Assembly (NCBI GenBank): GCA_964649195.1
Contig: CAZYPK010000032.1
Location: 1 to 39,360 of the forward strand
DNA: 39,360 nt
Source of the DNA: JTS-RE9 sp964649195
GTDB taxonomy: Bacteria > Planctomycetota > Phycisphaerae > Phycisphaerales > Phycisphaeraceae
Direction of reading: 5' to 3'
Below are positions 1 through 7,227 of this stretch, piece by piece. The notes under the pieces are model-generated. The model ran no database searches and had not been told where the DNA came from. It was given only the letters and a program-made list of their open reading frames with translations. Position 1 is the stretch's first letter; every line of letters begins with the position of its first letter. The position numbers and the translations under genes were made by a program.

Positions 1-103
1 GCCTGAAGACGTGTCGCGCACACCCTGCACGGCAAGCCTCGAACCTGTTCGCGCGGCACGGGCGCTTTCATCCGTCATCCCTCGTGAAACGGACCACCCC
101 ACT

Positions 104-158
104 TTCCGTTCATCTCCGCGACTCGTTGAGTCGCGGCTCTTGTCGCGGCTCTTGTCCC
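104..158. repeat. Repeat family B, right-end fragment
   Basis: This holds the nested palindrome CCGCGACTCGTTGAGTCGCGG-type core (first 9 bases pair with last 9) followed by GCTCTTGTC, matching the right end of the full family B elements at 13318, 35541 and 38589. The short unit TGTCGCGGCTCT is repeated once just after it. No left arm is visible in the window, so it is either a solo end or a degraded copy. Confidence 0.7.
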
Positions 159-201
159 GAACAGAAGATTGTTACGATATCCCTCTCCCCGAGGGCACGA
201 C

Positions 202-1863
202 ATGAAACGAACCCTTCGCATCCTGATGGCGATCGTGTTGCTTCTTCTCATCGCCGCGACTTCCATCGTTGTTTACTTCCTCCGCGTCACCGGTGATGAA
301 GGCTCCAGCGATCTCGAAAAATGGATCGGACGCCAGCTTCGTGAAGTGGCCGGGGCTTATCTGAATGTCGAACTCGCCTTCGACAATCCCGATTACCAAT
401 ACCCTTCGACGATCGTCGTGGAAGACATCCGTCTGACCGCGCCCGACCCTGCCAACCCCGGCAAGAGCATCGACATCATCCGCATCGGCAAGGCCACGCT
501 CACCGTCGCCCAGGTTCCCAGGGAAGGCCAGCCGCTGCACATCGAGCGCGTCGTGCTCGAGCAGCCGGAGTTCTCCTTCATCTGCACCAGCGCCGACGAC
601 GCCACGCTGGTCGGGTTTTCCAACATCGTCAAGACCTCCGGCGATCAGCAGCAGGAGCAGGAGCAGCCTGATTCGGCCCGGCCGCCGGCGAGGATCACCG
701 ATGTCTTTCGCATTCGGCTGGTGCATCTGATCAACGGCAAGGTTCATTACGACCCGCGCGATCCCGATGAACGGGTCATGATGCTCGACCGCATCAACCT
801 GGTGCTCAACGTCGAGCCGGATCAGCAGGGGTGGTACAAGCTGAACACGAGAATGGATCGCGCCCCCATCGGCGAGTTGAACATCCACGGCAGGTTCAAC
901 CTCGATGACAACACCGCCCAGCTCGACGACCTTTCCCTGGCCATCCACCTGGGCGGCGACAACAACCGCTCCCTTCCGCCACAGATGCAGCGGGCCTTGG
1001 CGGATCACGACCTGCGCGGCCATCTCAGCGCCGGCGCCAAGGGTTCCATCCGCTTCGATGACTGGATCAACGCCAACATCGATCTCGATGTCAGCCTCAA
1101 GGATGGCAACGTCGCCTTCGGTGACTATCGCCTGAGTCTGCCGGAGGTCTCGCTCAGCGCGGCGATGGCGGATCGTCGTGTCGAAGTCAGAAAGCTTGCC
1201 GCCCGACTGCTCGACGGCACCCTCACAGGCAACGGACAGCTTGGTCTCGAACCGCCGTACAACGCCGATGCCCGGCTGCGCGGCGATCTCCTGCGCATCC
1301 ACAAAGTCCTCAAAGCCGCGCCCGCGGTCGATGCCGCCGCGACCACCACCCAGGAACTGCCCTTCCGAGGCGTCGCTTCGTTTCAGGTCGCCGCAAGGGC
1401 GCCCCTCACCGACATCAAAAGCCGACTCAACGGCGGCGGCCACGTCACCGTCCGCGAAGGACGATTCATCAACGTGGGATTCCTCAACCGCTTCGAAGAT
1501 GGACTGGCCGGCATCACCGGCTCAGGCGCACGCAAAAGCAGAATGCCCGGCGCCAACGATTCGCTCCACATCCTCTTCAACTTCAAAAACGACCGCACCC
1601 GCTTCGAGCGGATCGACTACCGCTCCACACTCGTGGCCGCCCGCGGGCAGGGCGAAATGCTCCACGAAGGCCTGATGCTGAACCTGATGGTCAACGGCGG
1701 GCCGATCGAAAAGCTGCAAACCATCCTGGGCCCGGTGGGCGACCTGACCGCCCTGGTCACCGACCGCGTCGCCAAGTACCGCGTCATCGGCCCCGTGGGC
1801 AATCCCAAGGTCGATGCCATCATCGCCGAAGGCATCTTCGACAACCTCTTCAAACGCCGATGA
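202..1863 (+). CDS. AsmA-like membrane-anchored protein
   Basis: A 553-residue protein with one N-terminal membrane segment (about residues 5-28, LLLLIAATSIVVYFL) followed by a long, mostly beta-type periplasmic region. Residues from about 350 on, with repeated short strands, an LNGGGHVTVREGRF segment and a closing VIGPVGNPKVDAI segment, resemble the AsmA/DUF748-type C-terminal domain found in proteins that span the periplasm and are linked to outer-membrane biogenesis or lipid transfer. I chose ATG 202 because GAGGG lies 6 bases upstream and it places the membrane helix at the N-terminus; an in-frame start at 169 would only add a poor 11-residue extension. A Q/E-rich stretch (about residues 150-156) is low complexity. 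The specific role is not known; the family call is by fold pattern, not by a catalytic motif. Confidence 0.6.
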   Translation: MKRTLRILMAIVLLLLIAATSIVVYFLRVTGDEGSSDLEKWIGRQLREVAGAYLNVELAFDNPDYQYPSTIVVEDIRLTAPDPANPGKSIDIIRIGKATLTVAQVPREGQPLHIERVVLEQPEFSFICTSADDATLVGFSNIVKTSGDQQQEQEQPDSARPPARITDVFRIRLVHLINGKVHYDPRDPDERVMMLDRINLVLNVEPDQQGWYKLNTRMDRAPIGELNIHGRFNLDDNTAQLDDLSLAIHLGGDNNRSLPPQMQRALADHDLRGHLSAGAKGSIRFDDWINANIDLDVSLKDGNVAFGDYRLSLPEVSLSAAMADRRVEVRKLAARLLDGTLTGNGQLGLEPPYNADARLRGDLLRIHKVLKAAPAVDAAATTTQELPFRGVASFQVAARAPLTDIKSRLNGGGHVTVREGRFINVGFLNRFEDGLAGITGSGARKSRMPGANDSLHILFNFKNDRTRFERIDYRSTLVAARGQGEMLHEGLMLNLMVNGGPIEKLQTILGPVGDLTALVTDRVAKYRVIGPVGNPKVDAIIAEGIFDNLFKRR

Positions 1864-1918
1864 AGGCGAGAAGGGACGCGCCCATCTTTTGCGGCAAGAG
1901 ATGACTCCGGGTGATTCC

Positions 1919-2049
1919 GGGTGGCTGGGGCTGAAGCTCTGCGCAAGCCCCGGCCCGGCGACCTTCAGCATTCAGTTTTCAGTTTTCAGTTGCGCCACCT
2001 TGCTTCGTGCATCCGGGCCGGGGCTTCGCGGACTCAGCCCCAGCCACCC
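1919..2049. repeat. Repeat family A, copy 1 (long palindromic element)
   Basis: The ends GGGTGGCTGGGGCTGA and TCAGCCCCAGCCACCC are inverted copies, and a second inner inverted pair (GCGCAAGCCCCGGCCC with GGGCCGGGGCTTCGCG) follows. The centre includes TTGCGCCACCTTGCTTCGTG. Copies lie at 5396-5509, 26400-26519 and, with a diverged left end, 38786-38892. This copy and copy 2 also share the sequence just before them (ATCTTTTG.GGCAAGA). It sits between the convergent ends of the AsmA-like and PhoD-like genes and could act as a bidirectional terminator. Confidence 0.8.
1962..1989. repeat. Heptamer tandem array (TTTTCAG type)
   Basis: Four 7-base units ending in TTCAG (CCTTCAG, CATTCAG, TTTTCAG, TTTTCAG) lie in the centre of family A copy 1. 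The other copies of the element have only one such unit here, so the array has expanded in this copy. Confidence 0.7.
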
Positions 2050-2124
2050 AAGCGGTCCCAGCCACCCAAGCCGTTCCCACCCCAGCCGTTCTCAGGCTTC
2101 ATGTGCAGACTCCGGGCGGCGCGA

Positions 2125-3570
2125 TCACTTGAGCACTTCGTACATCACCTTGCCGTGGTCGTCGCGGAAGGTGATGCGCAGTTTGGCGTGGTCTTTGCCG
2201 GCGGGTTCGACTTTCACTTGCAGGAAGCCGCCGGTGGGTTCGGGGTAGATGTATTTCTGGTTGATCAGGCCATCGGGGTCCGAGCCGGTTTTGACGCCGG
2301 GGCGGGCGCCTCGGATGGCGTTTTCATCGTTGAGCGCCCCGCAGCCGAACTCTTCGAAGCCGGTGGGGTGAATGGAGTGATATTGCCAGTGGCGGTCGCC
2401 GCAGAAGGTCATGACGTTGCGGAGGTTGTTTTCCTTGAGGAAGGCGAAGAAGGCGTCGGCCTCGTGGCGGAAGCCTTGCGGGTTGACGTGGTTGTCGCGC
2501 TTGCCGCCGGAGTCCGGGCCGACCATCGGCGTGGGGGTGATGATGATCTTCCATGCCGCGTCGCTGGCCTTGAGCGTCCGCTCCAGCCAGGCCCGCTGCT
2601 CCCTGCCCCAGATGGTTTTCTCCGGGCCGTCGGGCATGTTGTTGGGCGAGCGGTAATCCCGGCCTTCGACAAACCAAAGCTGCACCTGCCGGTGTACCCG
2701 GTGCGTGCGGTAGGTGGGCGACTTGCGGTCGCCCGCTTCGTGGATGGGCATCTGCTCGCGGAAGAGTTCGATGCCCGTCGCCGGCGCGGGGAGCCTGTCG
2801 CCCCGGAGGTCGGCATCGTTGAAACGGAAGTCGTGATCATCCTTGGACCAGTAGGCGGGTGTGTTGCCGAGGAATTCGATCATTCGCGGGAAGCGGAACT
2901 GCTCGTGCCATTTTCGCCGCAGCTGGGGCAGCGTGCGGGCCGGTGATCCCACGGGATGATCGTAGTAAACGATGTCGCCGGTGCCGATGAAGAAGTCAGG
3001 CTTGAGCGCGTGCATGGCGGCGAAGGCGGGGTAGCCCAGCCGCTTGTCCTCCTCGGTGGCGGTGACCGGGCCGCCGCCGTTGGACTTGCCGCTCATGAAG
3101 GCGTGGTAGTGCATGCAACTGGCCATGATGAAGCTGAGCGGCTCGTCGGCCTCGGGCCTGGGCAGCGTCTTGAACTTTCTTGCGGCACCGGTCCTCACAT
3201 TCGCCTGATCTTCGCCGAGGATCAGGCGATAGTGATGCACCCGGCCCGGGCGCAATCCTTCCAGTTTGGCGCGAACGATGAAATCGTTTTCCGCCCGGGC
3301 CTTCATCCACGCGGTGCGCTTCGCATCGGCGAAGTCCGCCTTCTCGCTCCACTCGAAACAGGCCACGCCCTCGGCGCCGGGCACATCACCCGCCTCATCG
3401 AGCGCAGGCCCGGCAACGGCGGTCAGCCGCGATTGAAGCAGCACGGTGCTCGCCGTCACCTCCCCGGCCAGCTCGCCCTGGGCGTGATGCACCTCCGCTC
3501 CCCGCACGCCGGCCAGGATCAGGTGGCAACTCAACAGCAACACGAAGGGCGACAGGCGGGTGAAGCGCAT
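2125..3570 (-). CDS. PhoD-type metallophosphatase (alkaline phosphatase D-like)
   Basis: A 481-residue exported phosphoesterase. The N-terminus (MRFTRLSPFVLLLSCHLILA...GA) is a Sec signal peptide. A beta-sandwich N-domain is followed by the metallophosphoesterase domain with the expected metal-site motifs: GTGDIVYYD, WSKDDHDFRFND and FCGDRHWQ. This order (GDxxY, DDHxxxxND, GDRH) is that of the PhoD family, which hydrolyses phosphate mono- or diesters outside the cytoplasm. The substrate cannot be told. The ATG is preceded by AAAGGA five bases upstream. The gene lies 101 bases downstream of a PEP-CTERM gene on the same strand, with a strong hairpin between them, so the two may be transcribed together with processing or partial termination at the hairpin. 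Confidence 0.85.
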   Translation of the reverse strand: MRFTRLSPFVLLLSCHLILAGVRGAEVHHAQGELAGEVTASTVLLQSRLTAVAGPALDEAGDVPGAEGVACFEWSEKADFADAKRTAWMKARAENDFIVRAKLEGLRPGRVHHYRLILGEDQANVRTGAARKFKTLPRPEADEPLSFIMASCMHYHAFMSGKSNGGGPVTATEEDKRLGYPAFAAMHALKPDFFIGTGDIVYYDHPVGSPARTLPQLRRKWHEQFRFPRMIEFLGNTPAYWSKDDHDFRFNDADLRGDRLPAPATGIELFREQMPIHEAGDRKSPTYRTHRVHRQVQLWFVEGRDYRSPNNMPDGPEKTIWGREQRAWLERTLKASDAAWKIIITPTPMVGPDSGGKRDNHVNPQGFRHEADAFFAFLKENNLRNVMTFCGDRHWQYHSIHPTGFEEFGCGALNDENAIRGARPGVKTGSDPDGLINQKYIYPEPTGGFLQVKVEPAGKDHAKLRITFRDDHGKVMYEVLK

Positions 3571-3582
3571 GATGTTCCTTTC

Positions 3583-3649
3583 GGCTCATGTACCCGCCGT
3601 GGCGCCAAGCCTCGCCATCGGGCTTGGCGCCACATTCGGTACATGAGCC
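3583..3649. repeat. Composite hairpin, family D-like
   Basis: Outer arms GGCTCATGTACC (3583-3594) and GGTACATGAGCC (3638-3649) enclose inner arms TGGCGCCAAGCC (3600-3611) and GGCTTGGCGCCA (3621-3632), with loop TCGCCATCG. The inner tip matches the end of the family D core seen at 28738 and 34964. The left part (3580-3604) is identical over 25 bases to 15229-15253. It lies in the gap between the PEP-CTERM gene and the phosphatase, ending 13 bases before the phosphatase start, so it can affect intercistronic transcription. Confidence 0.75.
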
Positions 3650-3671
3650 TTCCTTTCAACCGGGGTTTCGC

Positions 3672-5240
3672 TCATGCGATCCGACGCCGGCGCATCAGGA
3701 GGCCCACGAGACCGATCAGGCCCAGCGACGCGGTGGCCGGTTCGGGGATGAGGGCGGCGAAGACCTGAGCCTCCACGAAGCCGATGCGGAGGTCGCTTCC
3801 GTTGCCGTATTGAGAGACCGGGTTGAAGCGGACGAACTGGGCAAGGACATCATCGAAGGAAAGCTGCTGATAGATGACGCCATCTTCCAGGGTGAGGGTG
3901 ACGCTGCTCAGGACGGTGGCGAAGTTGTCGTTGGAGAATTCGAGGATGAGAGTCTCCACCATGTTGCGCGGGCCGCTGGGGCTGCCGGTCTGCTGCATCA
4001 GGCCGATGCCGTCGATCAACGAGACCTCGCCCAGGTCGATGATAAAGGCGCCATTGCTCGGGCTCAGGGTGTTGTTGAAGATCGCCGTGGTGGCGTCATT
4101 GAGGTTGGGTCCCCATGTGGTGATTCCATCGGTGAGCTGCGCCGCGGTACCGGGGGTCCAACCTGTGCCTTGCATGGTGACGGTTTTGCCTGCCGCAAGA
4201 TTTTCGCGCTGGATGATCTTGCTGGAACTGGAGAGCAGTTCGACCTCGCGGATGCCCAGTTGCGGATCGGTTCCGCCGACGTGCTGGCTGACGGGATCGA
4301 TCAGGACAAACGCGGTGCTGATGCCGCCCAGGTTCAGTTCGATGACATCCTGGTCGGCCAGGCCGGCGAAGGTGAATGTGCCTTGGGAGGTGTGGACGTT
4401 GACGGTTTCCAACCGCTGGCGCGGGCCGCCGGCGCCGCCGCTGAGCGAGTGCTGGTAGATGCGAACGGTGTCCACGGTGCCGATGCCGCCCAGGTCGTAG
4501 CCGAAGCCCTGGGGAACGGTGGCGATGTTGGTGATGAACATCGAGTTGGCGGCGGTATCGGCCACGTTGCCGTCGCCGATGACGTTGGGGGTGTTGACCG
4601 CGCTGGAGGCGCCGATGACCTTGGCCGTGCCCGCGGTCTGCACGAGGTTGACGGCGAAGTCGTTCAGCGCCACTTCACCGAAGCGAGGCACGCCGGTGGA
4701 ACCGATGCCGGTGAGCGCGAAGTCGCCCATCGCAAAGCTGCGTTCGGCCACGACGGCGCCGCCCGTGGCGAGCATCTCCATCTTGAAGTTGAGGGCCCGC
4801 GATGCGAGGGTGGCGTTGTCCTGGCGATCATCGACCCGCATGATGCTCGGACTGTTCACATTGTTGAGATTGAACGTCTGCAACGAGGGCAGCGTCATGA
4901 CGTACTGCTGGCCGGCGTTGCCGCTGTTGTTGTTGGCCGAGTGCGTGCCGCCGCAGCAGTTGCCGATGGCGTCGTTGATCGCGCCGTTCATCGTCGAACC
5001 GAAGCCCGCTGCGAAGTTGGCGCCGCTGGCCGTGGTGCCGAACGAAAGCGAGGCCACATCCGAACCCGCCGCATTGGGAATGGTGTATTCCTCGGCATAA
5101 AAGTAGCCATCGACGAGGTTTTGATTGGTGATGCGAATGGACTTGACATTGCCGACGGGCACCGCCTGGGCGGCCTGATGGCCGCCAAGAACGACCAGCG
5201 CCAGCGCAAGCGCGATACGGGGGAGTGATACGAGGGACAT
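3672..5240 (-). CDS. PEP-CTERM sorting-domain protein with discoidin-like domain
   Basis: A 522-residue secreted protein. The start at 5240 is set by AGGAG 8 bases upstream and gives a clear signal peptide (MSLVSLPRIALALALVVLGG..AQA). The C-terminus (IPEPATASLGLIGLVGLLMRR plus RRRIA) is a PEP-CTERM anchor: a PEP motif, a hydrophobic helix and a basic end, which an exosortase processes at the membrane. Residues about 300-390 (NLAAGK.VT..G....LTDG, then an IDLGEVSLIDGIGL strand) look like an F5/8 type C (discoidin) carbohydrate-binding fold, and similar modules seem repeated before and after it. A surface or extracellular-matrix role is inferred from the family. The phosphatase gene lies downstream on the same strand. 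Confidence 0.85.
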   Translation of the reverse strand: MSLVSLPRIALALALVVLGGHQAAQAVPVGNVKSIRITNQNLVDGYFYAEEYTIPNAAGSDVASLSFGTTASGANFAAGFGSTMNGAINDAIGNCCGGTHSANNNSGNAGQQYVMTLPSLQTFNLNNVNSPSIMRVDDRQDNATLASRALNFKMEMLATGGAVVAERSFAMGDFALTGIGSTGVPRFGEVALNDFAVNLVQTAGTAKVIGASSAVNTPNVIGDGNVADTAANSMFITNIATVPQGFGYDLGGIGTVDTVRIYQHSLSGGAGGPRQRLETVNVHTSQGTFTFAGLADQDVIELNLGGISTAFVLIDPVSQHVGGTDPQLGIREVELLSSSSKIIQRENLAAGKTVTMQGTGWTPGTAAQLTDGITTWGPNLNDATTAIFNNTLSPSNGAFIIDLGEVSLIDGIGLMQQTGSPSGPRNMVETLILEFSNDNFATVLSSVTLTLEDGVIYQQLSFDDVLAQFVRFNPVSQYGNGSDLRIGFVEAQVFAALIPEPATASLGLIGLVGLLMRRRRIA

Positions 5241-5395
5241 GTTGGGGTTCTCCTGCAAGTTGGGATGGGTGACGGGGGTTGCGCGCCAACCCCGCAAGAT
5301 TGTGAGCATACCATGAAGCCGCCTGCGGGCAATGGGAAATTTCAGGGGGGAGCGGGGCGGAAGGGTGCCTATCTTTTGTGGCAAGACATGATTCC

Positions 5396-5509
5396 GGGTG
5401 GCTGGGGCTGAGTCCGCGAAGCCCCGGCCAGGCGACCCTCAGCCTTCAGTTGCGCCATCTTGCTTCGTGCATCCGGGCCGGGGCTTCGCGGACTCAGCCC
5501 CAGCCACCC
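5396..5509. repeat. Repeat family A, copy 2
   Basis: It has the same inverted ends and inner inverted pair as copy 1, with GCTGAGTCCGCGAAGCCCCGG on the left pairing closely with the right half. It lies upstream of the RES toxin gene and beyond the 5' end of the PEP-CTERM gene, so this copy is not at a gene 3' end. Confidence 0.8.
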
Positions 5510-5725
5510 AAAAGTTCTCAGTCTCCGAGGGCCGGACGGGGCTTATGCGAAACTCAGGTCCAAAAGGTCGGACCTTGGACTCGAGCGGTTGAGTTTGACG
5601 TTTTGGCTTTTCTCGTGCTCTACTGTGGTTTTCAAATCCTCAATCACACGCTCACCGTGGGTTGTGGGTTGGATTTTTCGACGCAGTTCAGACCTTGGGA
5701 AGAAGTGAGTGATCGTTTCCACCTT

Positions 5726-6301
5726 ATGCCGACATTGCCCCCGGAACATGAAGACCTCACCCGTCGAATCGTTGCCTGCGGCGATTCCTTGATCGCACAG
5801 AAGATGATCGTTTATCGTTCGGCCACGCCCCGATACGCCAGAGAAAACGATCTGTTGACCGGAGAAGGCAGCAGGAAAAAAGGCGGACGGTGGAACCCCA
5901 AAGGAATCGCAGCGGTGTACGCCAGTCTGTCGATGCCCACGGCCCTCGCCGAAGCGTTGAGCCACATTCGCTACTACCGCTTGCCGGAGCATAAGGCCTT
6001 GCCACGGACCTTCGTGGCGATTCAGATCAGGTTGAAATCGGCGCTGGATTTGACTGATGGCCGCATCCGCCAACGACTCCGGGTGTCTCAGGACCGGATG
6101 CTTGGCGAAGACTGGCGAAAGGAAATGCGAAGGGGCCGGGATTCCCTTTCACAGTCGATAGGCAGGGCCGTGTACGAGGCGGGTTTTGAAGGGCTGCTGG
6201 TTTCGTCCGCCGCGGACCCCGATGGGCAAAATCTCGTCTGGTTTCCGGACAATCTGGGCATCAGGAGCGAGGTGGAGGTCATGCCGGAACGGAAAGCATA
6301 G
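5726..6301 (+). CDS. RES-domain toxin (NAD+-degrading family)
   Basis: A 191-residue protein of the RES family, toxins that break down NAD+ in known Xre-RES systems. The three residues that name the family are visible: Arg31 in VYRSATP, Glu76 in ALAEAL and Ser160/161 in GLLVSSAA. The diagnostic GGRWNPKGIAAVYASLS segment (about residues 53-69) is intact. ATG 5726 has no clear ribosome site; GTG 5705, in frame, has GGGAAG just upstream and would add seven residues. The antitoxin follows 115 bases downstream, the reverse of the usual antitoxin-first order in characterised Xre-RES operons. The toxin seems intact, so it should need an active partner. Confidence 0.85.
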   Translation: MPTLPPEHEDLTRRIVACGDSLIAQKMIVYRSATPRYARENDLLTGEGSRKKGGRWNPKGIAAVYASLSMPTALAEALSHIRYYRLPEHKALPRTFVAIQIRLKSALDLTDGRIRQRLRVSQDRMLGEDWRKEMRRGRDSLSQSIGRAVYEAGFEGLLVSSAADPDGQNLVWFPDNLGIRSEVEVMPERKA

Positions 6302-6313
6302 AGAATCAGCCCG

Positions 6314-6351
6314 TGTATGTGCAGGTAAACTGACATGCAAACCTACATGCA
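6314..6351. promoter_or_regulatory. Candidate operator upstream of the antitoxin
   Basis: Two direct ACATGCA heptamers (6333-6339 and 6345-6351, start-to-start 12 bases) and a related TGTGCA lie between toxin and antitoxin, just upstream of the putative -35 box. Xre-type antitoxins usually repress their own operon, so these are plausible binding half-sites. Based on sequence pattern only. Confidence 0.35.
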
Positions 6352-6358
6352 GCGATGC

Positions 6359-6387
6359 TTGACTTGCGGGGTGTTGCAGCCGATCAT
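6359..6387 (+). promoter_or_regulatory. Putative antitoxin promoter
   Basis: TTGACT (6359-6364) and GATCAT (6382-6387) are separated by exactly 17 bases. The -35 box is near consensus and the -10 box matches TATAAT at 4 of 6. It would give the antitoxin its own transcript independent of the toxin. Confidence 0.4.
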
Positions 6388-6416
6388 TGAGGTGGAGTCA
6401 TTCAAGGAGTCGCATC

Positions 6417-6821
6417 ATGGCCGCCAGGACACTCGGTCACAAGAAGAGCCTCACGAAGAAAACCGGAAGCAAGGCGATGGCGTTGGTTTCGACGCCTCGC
6501 GGTGGAAGCATGTTGGCGATGCGGAAGAAGCTGAACATCCCCCGCAAGACCTTCGCCAGGATGCTCCCCATCTCCGAACGATCGCTCGCCGGCATCGAAT
6601 CGGGAGAGAAGCCCAACGAGGGTGTCAGCCGGGGAATGACCGAACTCAATCGTCTCATTGAAGCCTTGAGCGAGATCGTGGACGCTTCCGCTCTGGGGGA
6701 ATGGTTCGATCAGCCCAACGAAGCCTTCGACGGCCTCAAGCCGTTGGAAATCATCGAACGCGGCGAAATCGATCGGTTATGGGAAATGGTTTACCTGCTC
6801 CGGTCAGGTGTGGCGGTGTGA
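6417..6821 (+). CDS. Xre/MbcA/ParS-type antitoxin of the RES toxin
   Basis: A 134-residue protein. The middle part (about residues 32-75: MLAMRKKLNIPRKTFARMLP, then ISERSLAGIESGE) is a helix-turn-helix of the Xre type. The C-terminus (WFDQPNEAFDGLKPLEIIER followed by GEIDRLWEMVYLLRSG) is the MbcA/ParS/Xre toxin-binding domain that caps the RES active site in this family. The start at 6417 is set by AAGGAG 7 bases upstream; an in-frame ATG at 6387 lacks such a site. The basic, Lys-rich N-terminal 30 residues are an extension before the DNA-binding domain. Its 3' end overlaps the convergent gene at 6791 by about 30 bases. Confidence 0.85.
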   Translation: MAARTLGHKKSLTKKTGSKAMALVSTPRGGSMLAMRKKLNIPRKTFARMLPISERSLAGIESGEKPNEGVSRGMTELNRLIEALSEIVDASALGEWFDQPNEAFDGLKPLEIIERGEIDRLWEMVYLLRSGVAV

Positions 6822-7102
6822 CTCGGATGACCGTCTGCTGATGATCGAGCGGCCTCCGCGCGAATTCGGCGATGCCCGCTTGCGCATCGCATCTGATCCA
6901 TGACTTCGCCGGCGGGAACGGGCTGAATCTCGCCGCGATCACAGGCGTTGAGTCGATGTTCGATCTCTTCCATCCAGGCGGCTTCGACACCCGGATCGAC
7001 GGGGCCTTCCAGATCATCAAGCAGGCGACCGGCCAGGGCGGCGCGGTCGGACGGCGAGAGCGACAGGGCTTGCGAATAGAGCTGATCGATCATCGAAGGC
7101 AT
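6791..7102 (-). CDS. Addiction-module antitoxin component (TIGR02574-like), no partner
   Basis: A 103-residue protein. Residues 1-70 (LYSQALSLSPSDRAALAGRL, then an acidic linker, EAAWMEEIEHRLNACDRGE and VPAGEVM) match the short antitoxins usually paired with a ParE/RelE-type ribonuclease. Such proteins usually stop near residue 70-75, so the last 30 residues look like read-through into unrelated sequence. ATG 7102 has GGAG 7 bases upstream. No toxin reading frame follows; the convergent Xre antitoxin overlaps its end instead. I read it as an orphan or decaying antitoxin. Confidence 0.65.
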   Translation of the reverse strand: MPSMIDQLYSQALSLSPSDRAALAGRLLDDLEGPVDPGVEAAWMEEIEHRLNACDRGEIQPVPAGEVMDQMRCASGHRRIRAEAARSSADGHPSHTATPDRSR

Positions 7103-7124
7103 GTGAGGCTCCCTGTGCTCAGGA

Positions 7125-7215
7125 ACGCGCAGCGAGGACGCTGCGGCTGTGAACTTAGGAACGCGCAGCGAGGACGCTGCGGCTGTGAACGCGCAGCGAG
7201 GACGCTGCGGCTGTG
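7125..7215. repeat. Repeat family C, three copies in a row
   Basis: Three copies of a 27-base unit (ACGCGCAGCGAGGACGCTGC and then GGCTGTG) lie at 7125-7151, 7161-7187 and 7189-7215. Each can fold into a 7-bp stem CGCAGCG/CGCTGCG with an AGGA loop. Single copies are at 15269, 19646 and 23859. The cluster separates the DUF1552 gene end from the antitoxin start. Confidence 0.85.
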
Positions 7216-7227
7216 GGATTTTCCCGC

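Noticed and set aside
172..1443. Long minus-strand frame over the AsmA-like gene
   Set aside because: Gly/Asp/Val-rich shadow; no start context or motif.
7125..7215. CRISPR array
   Set aside because: Only three units, spacers of 1-9 bases that are not regular, and no cas genes nearby.
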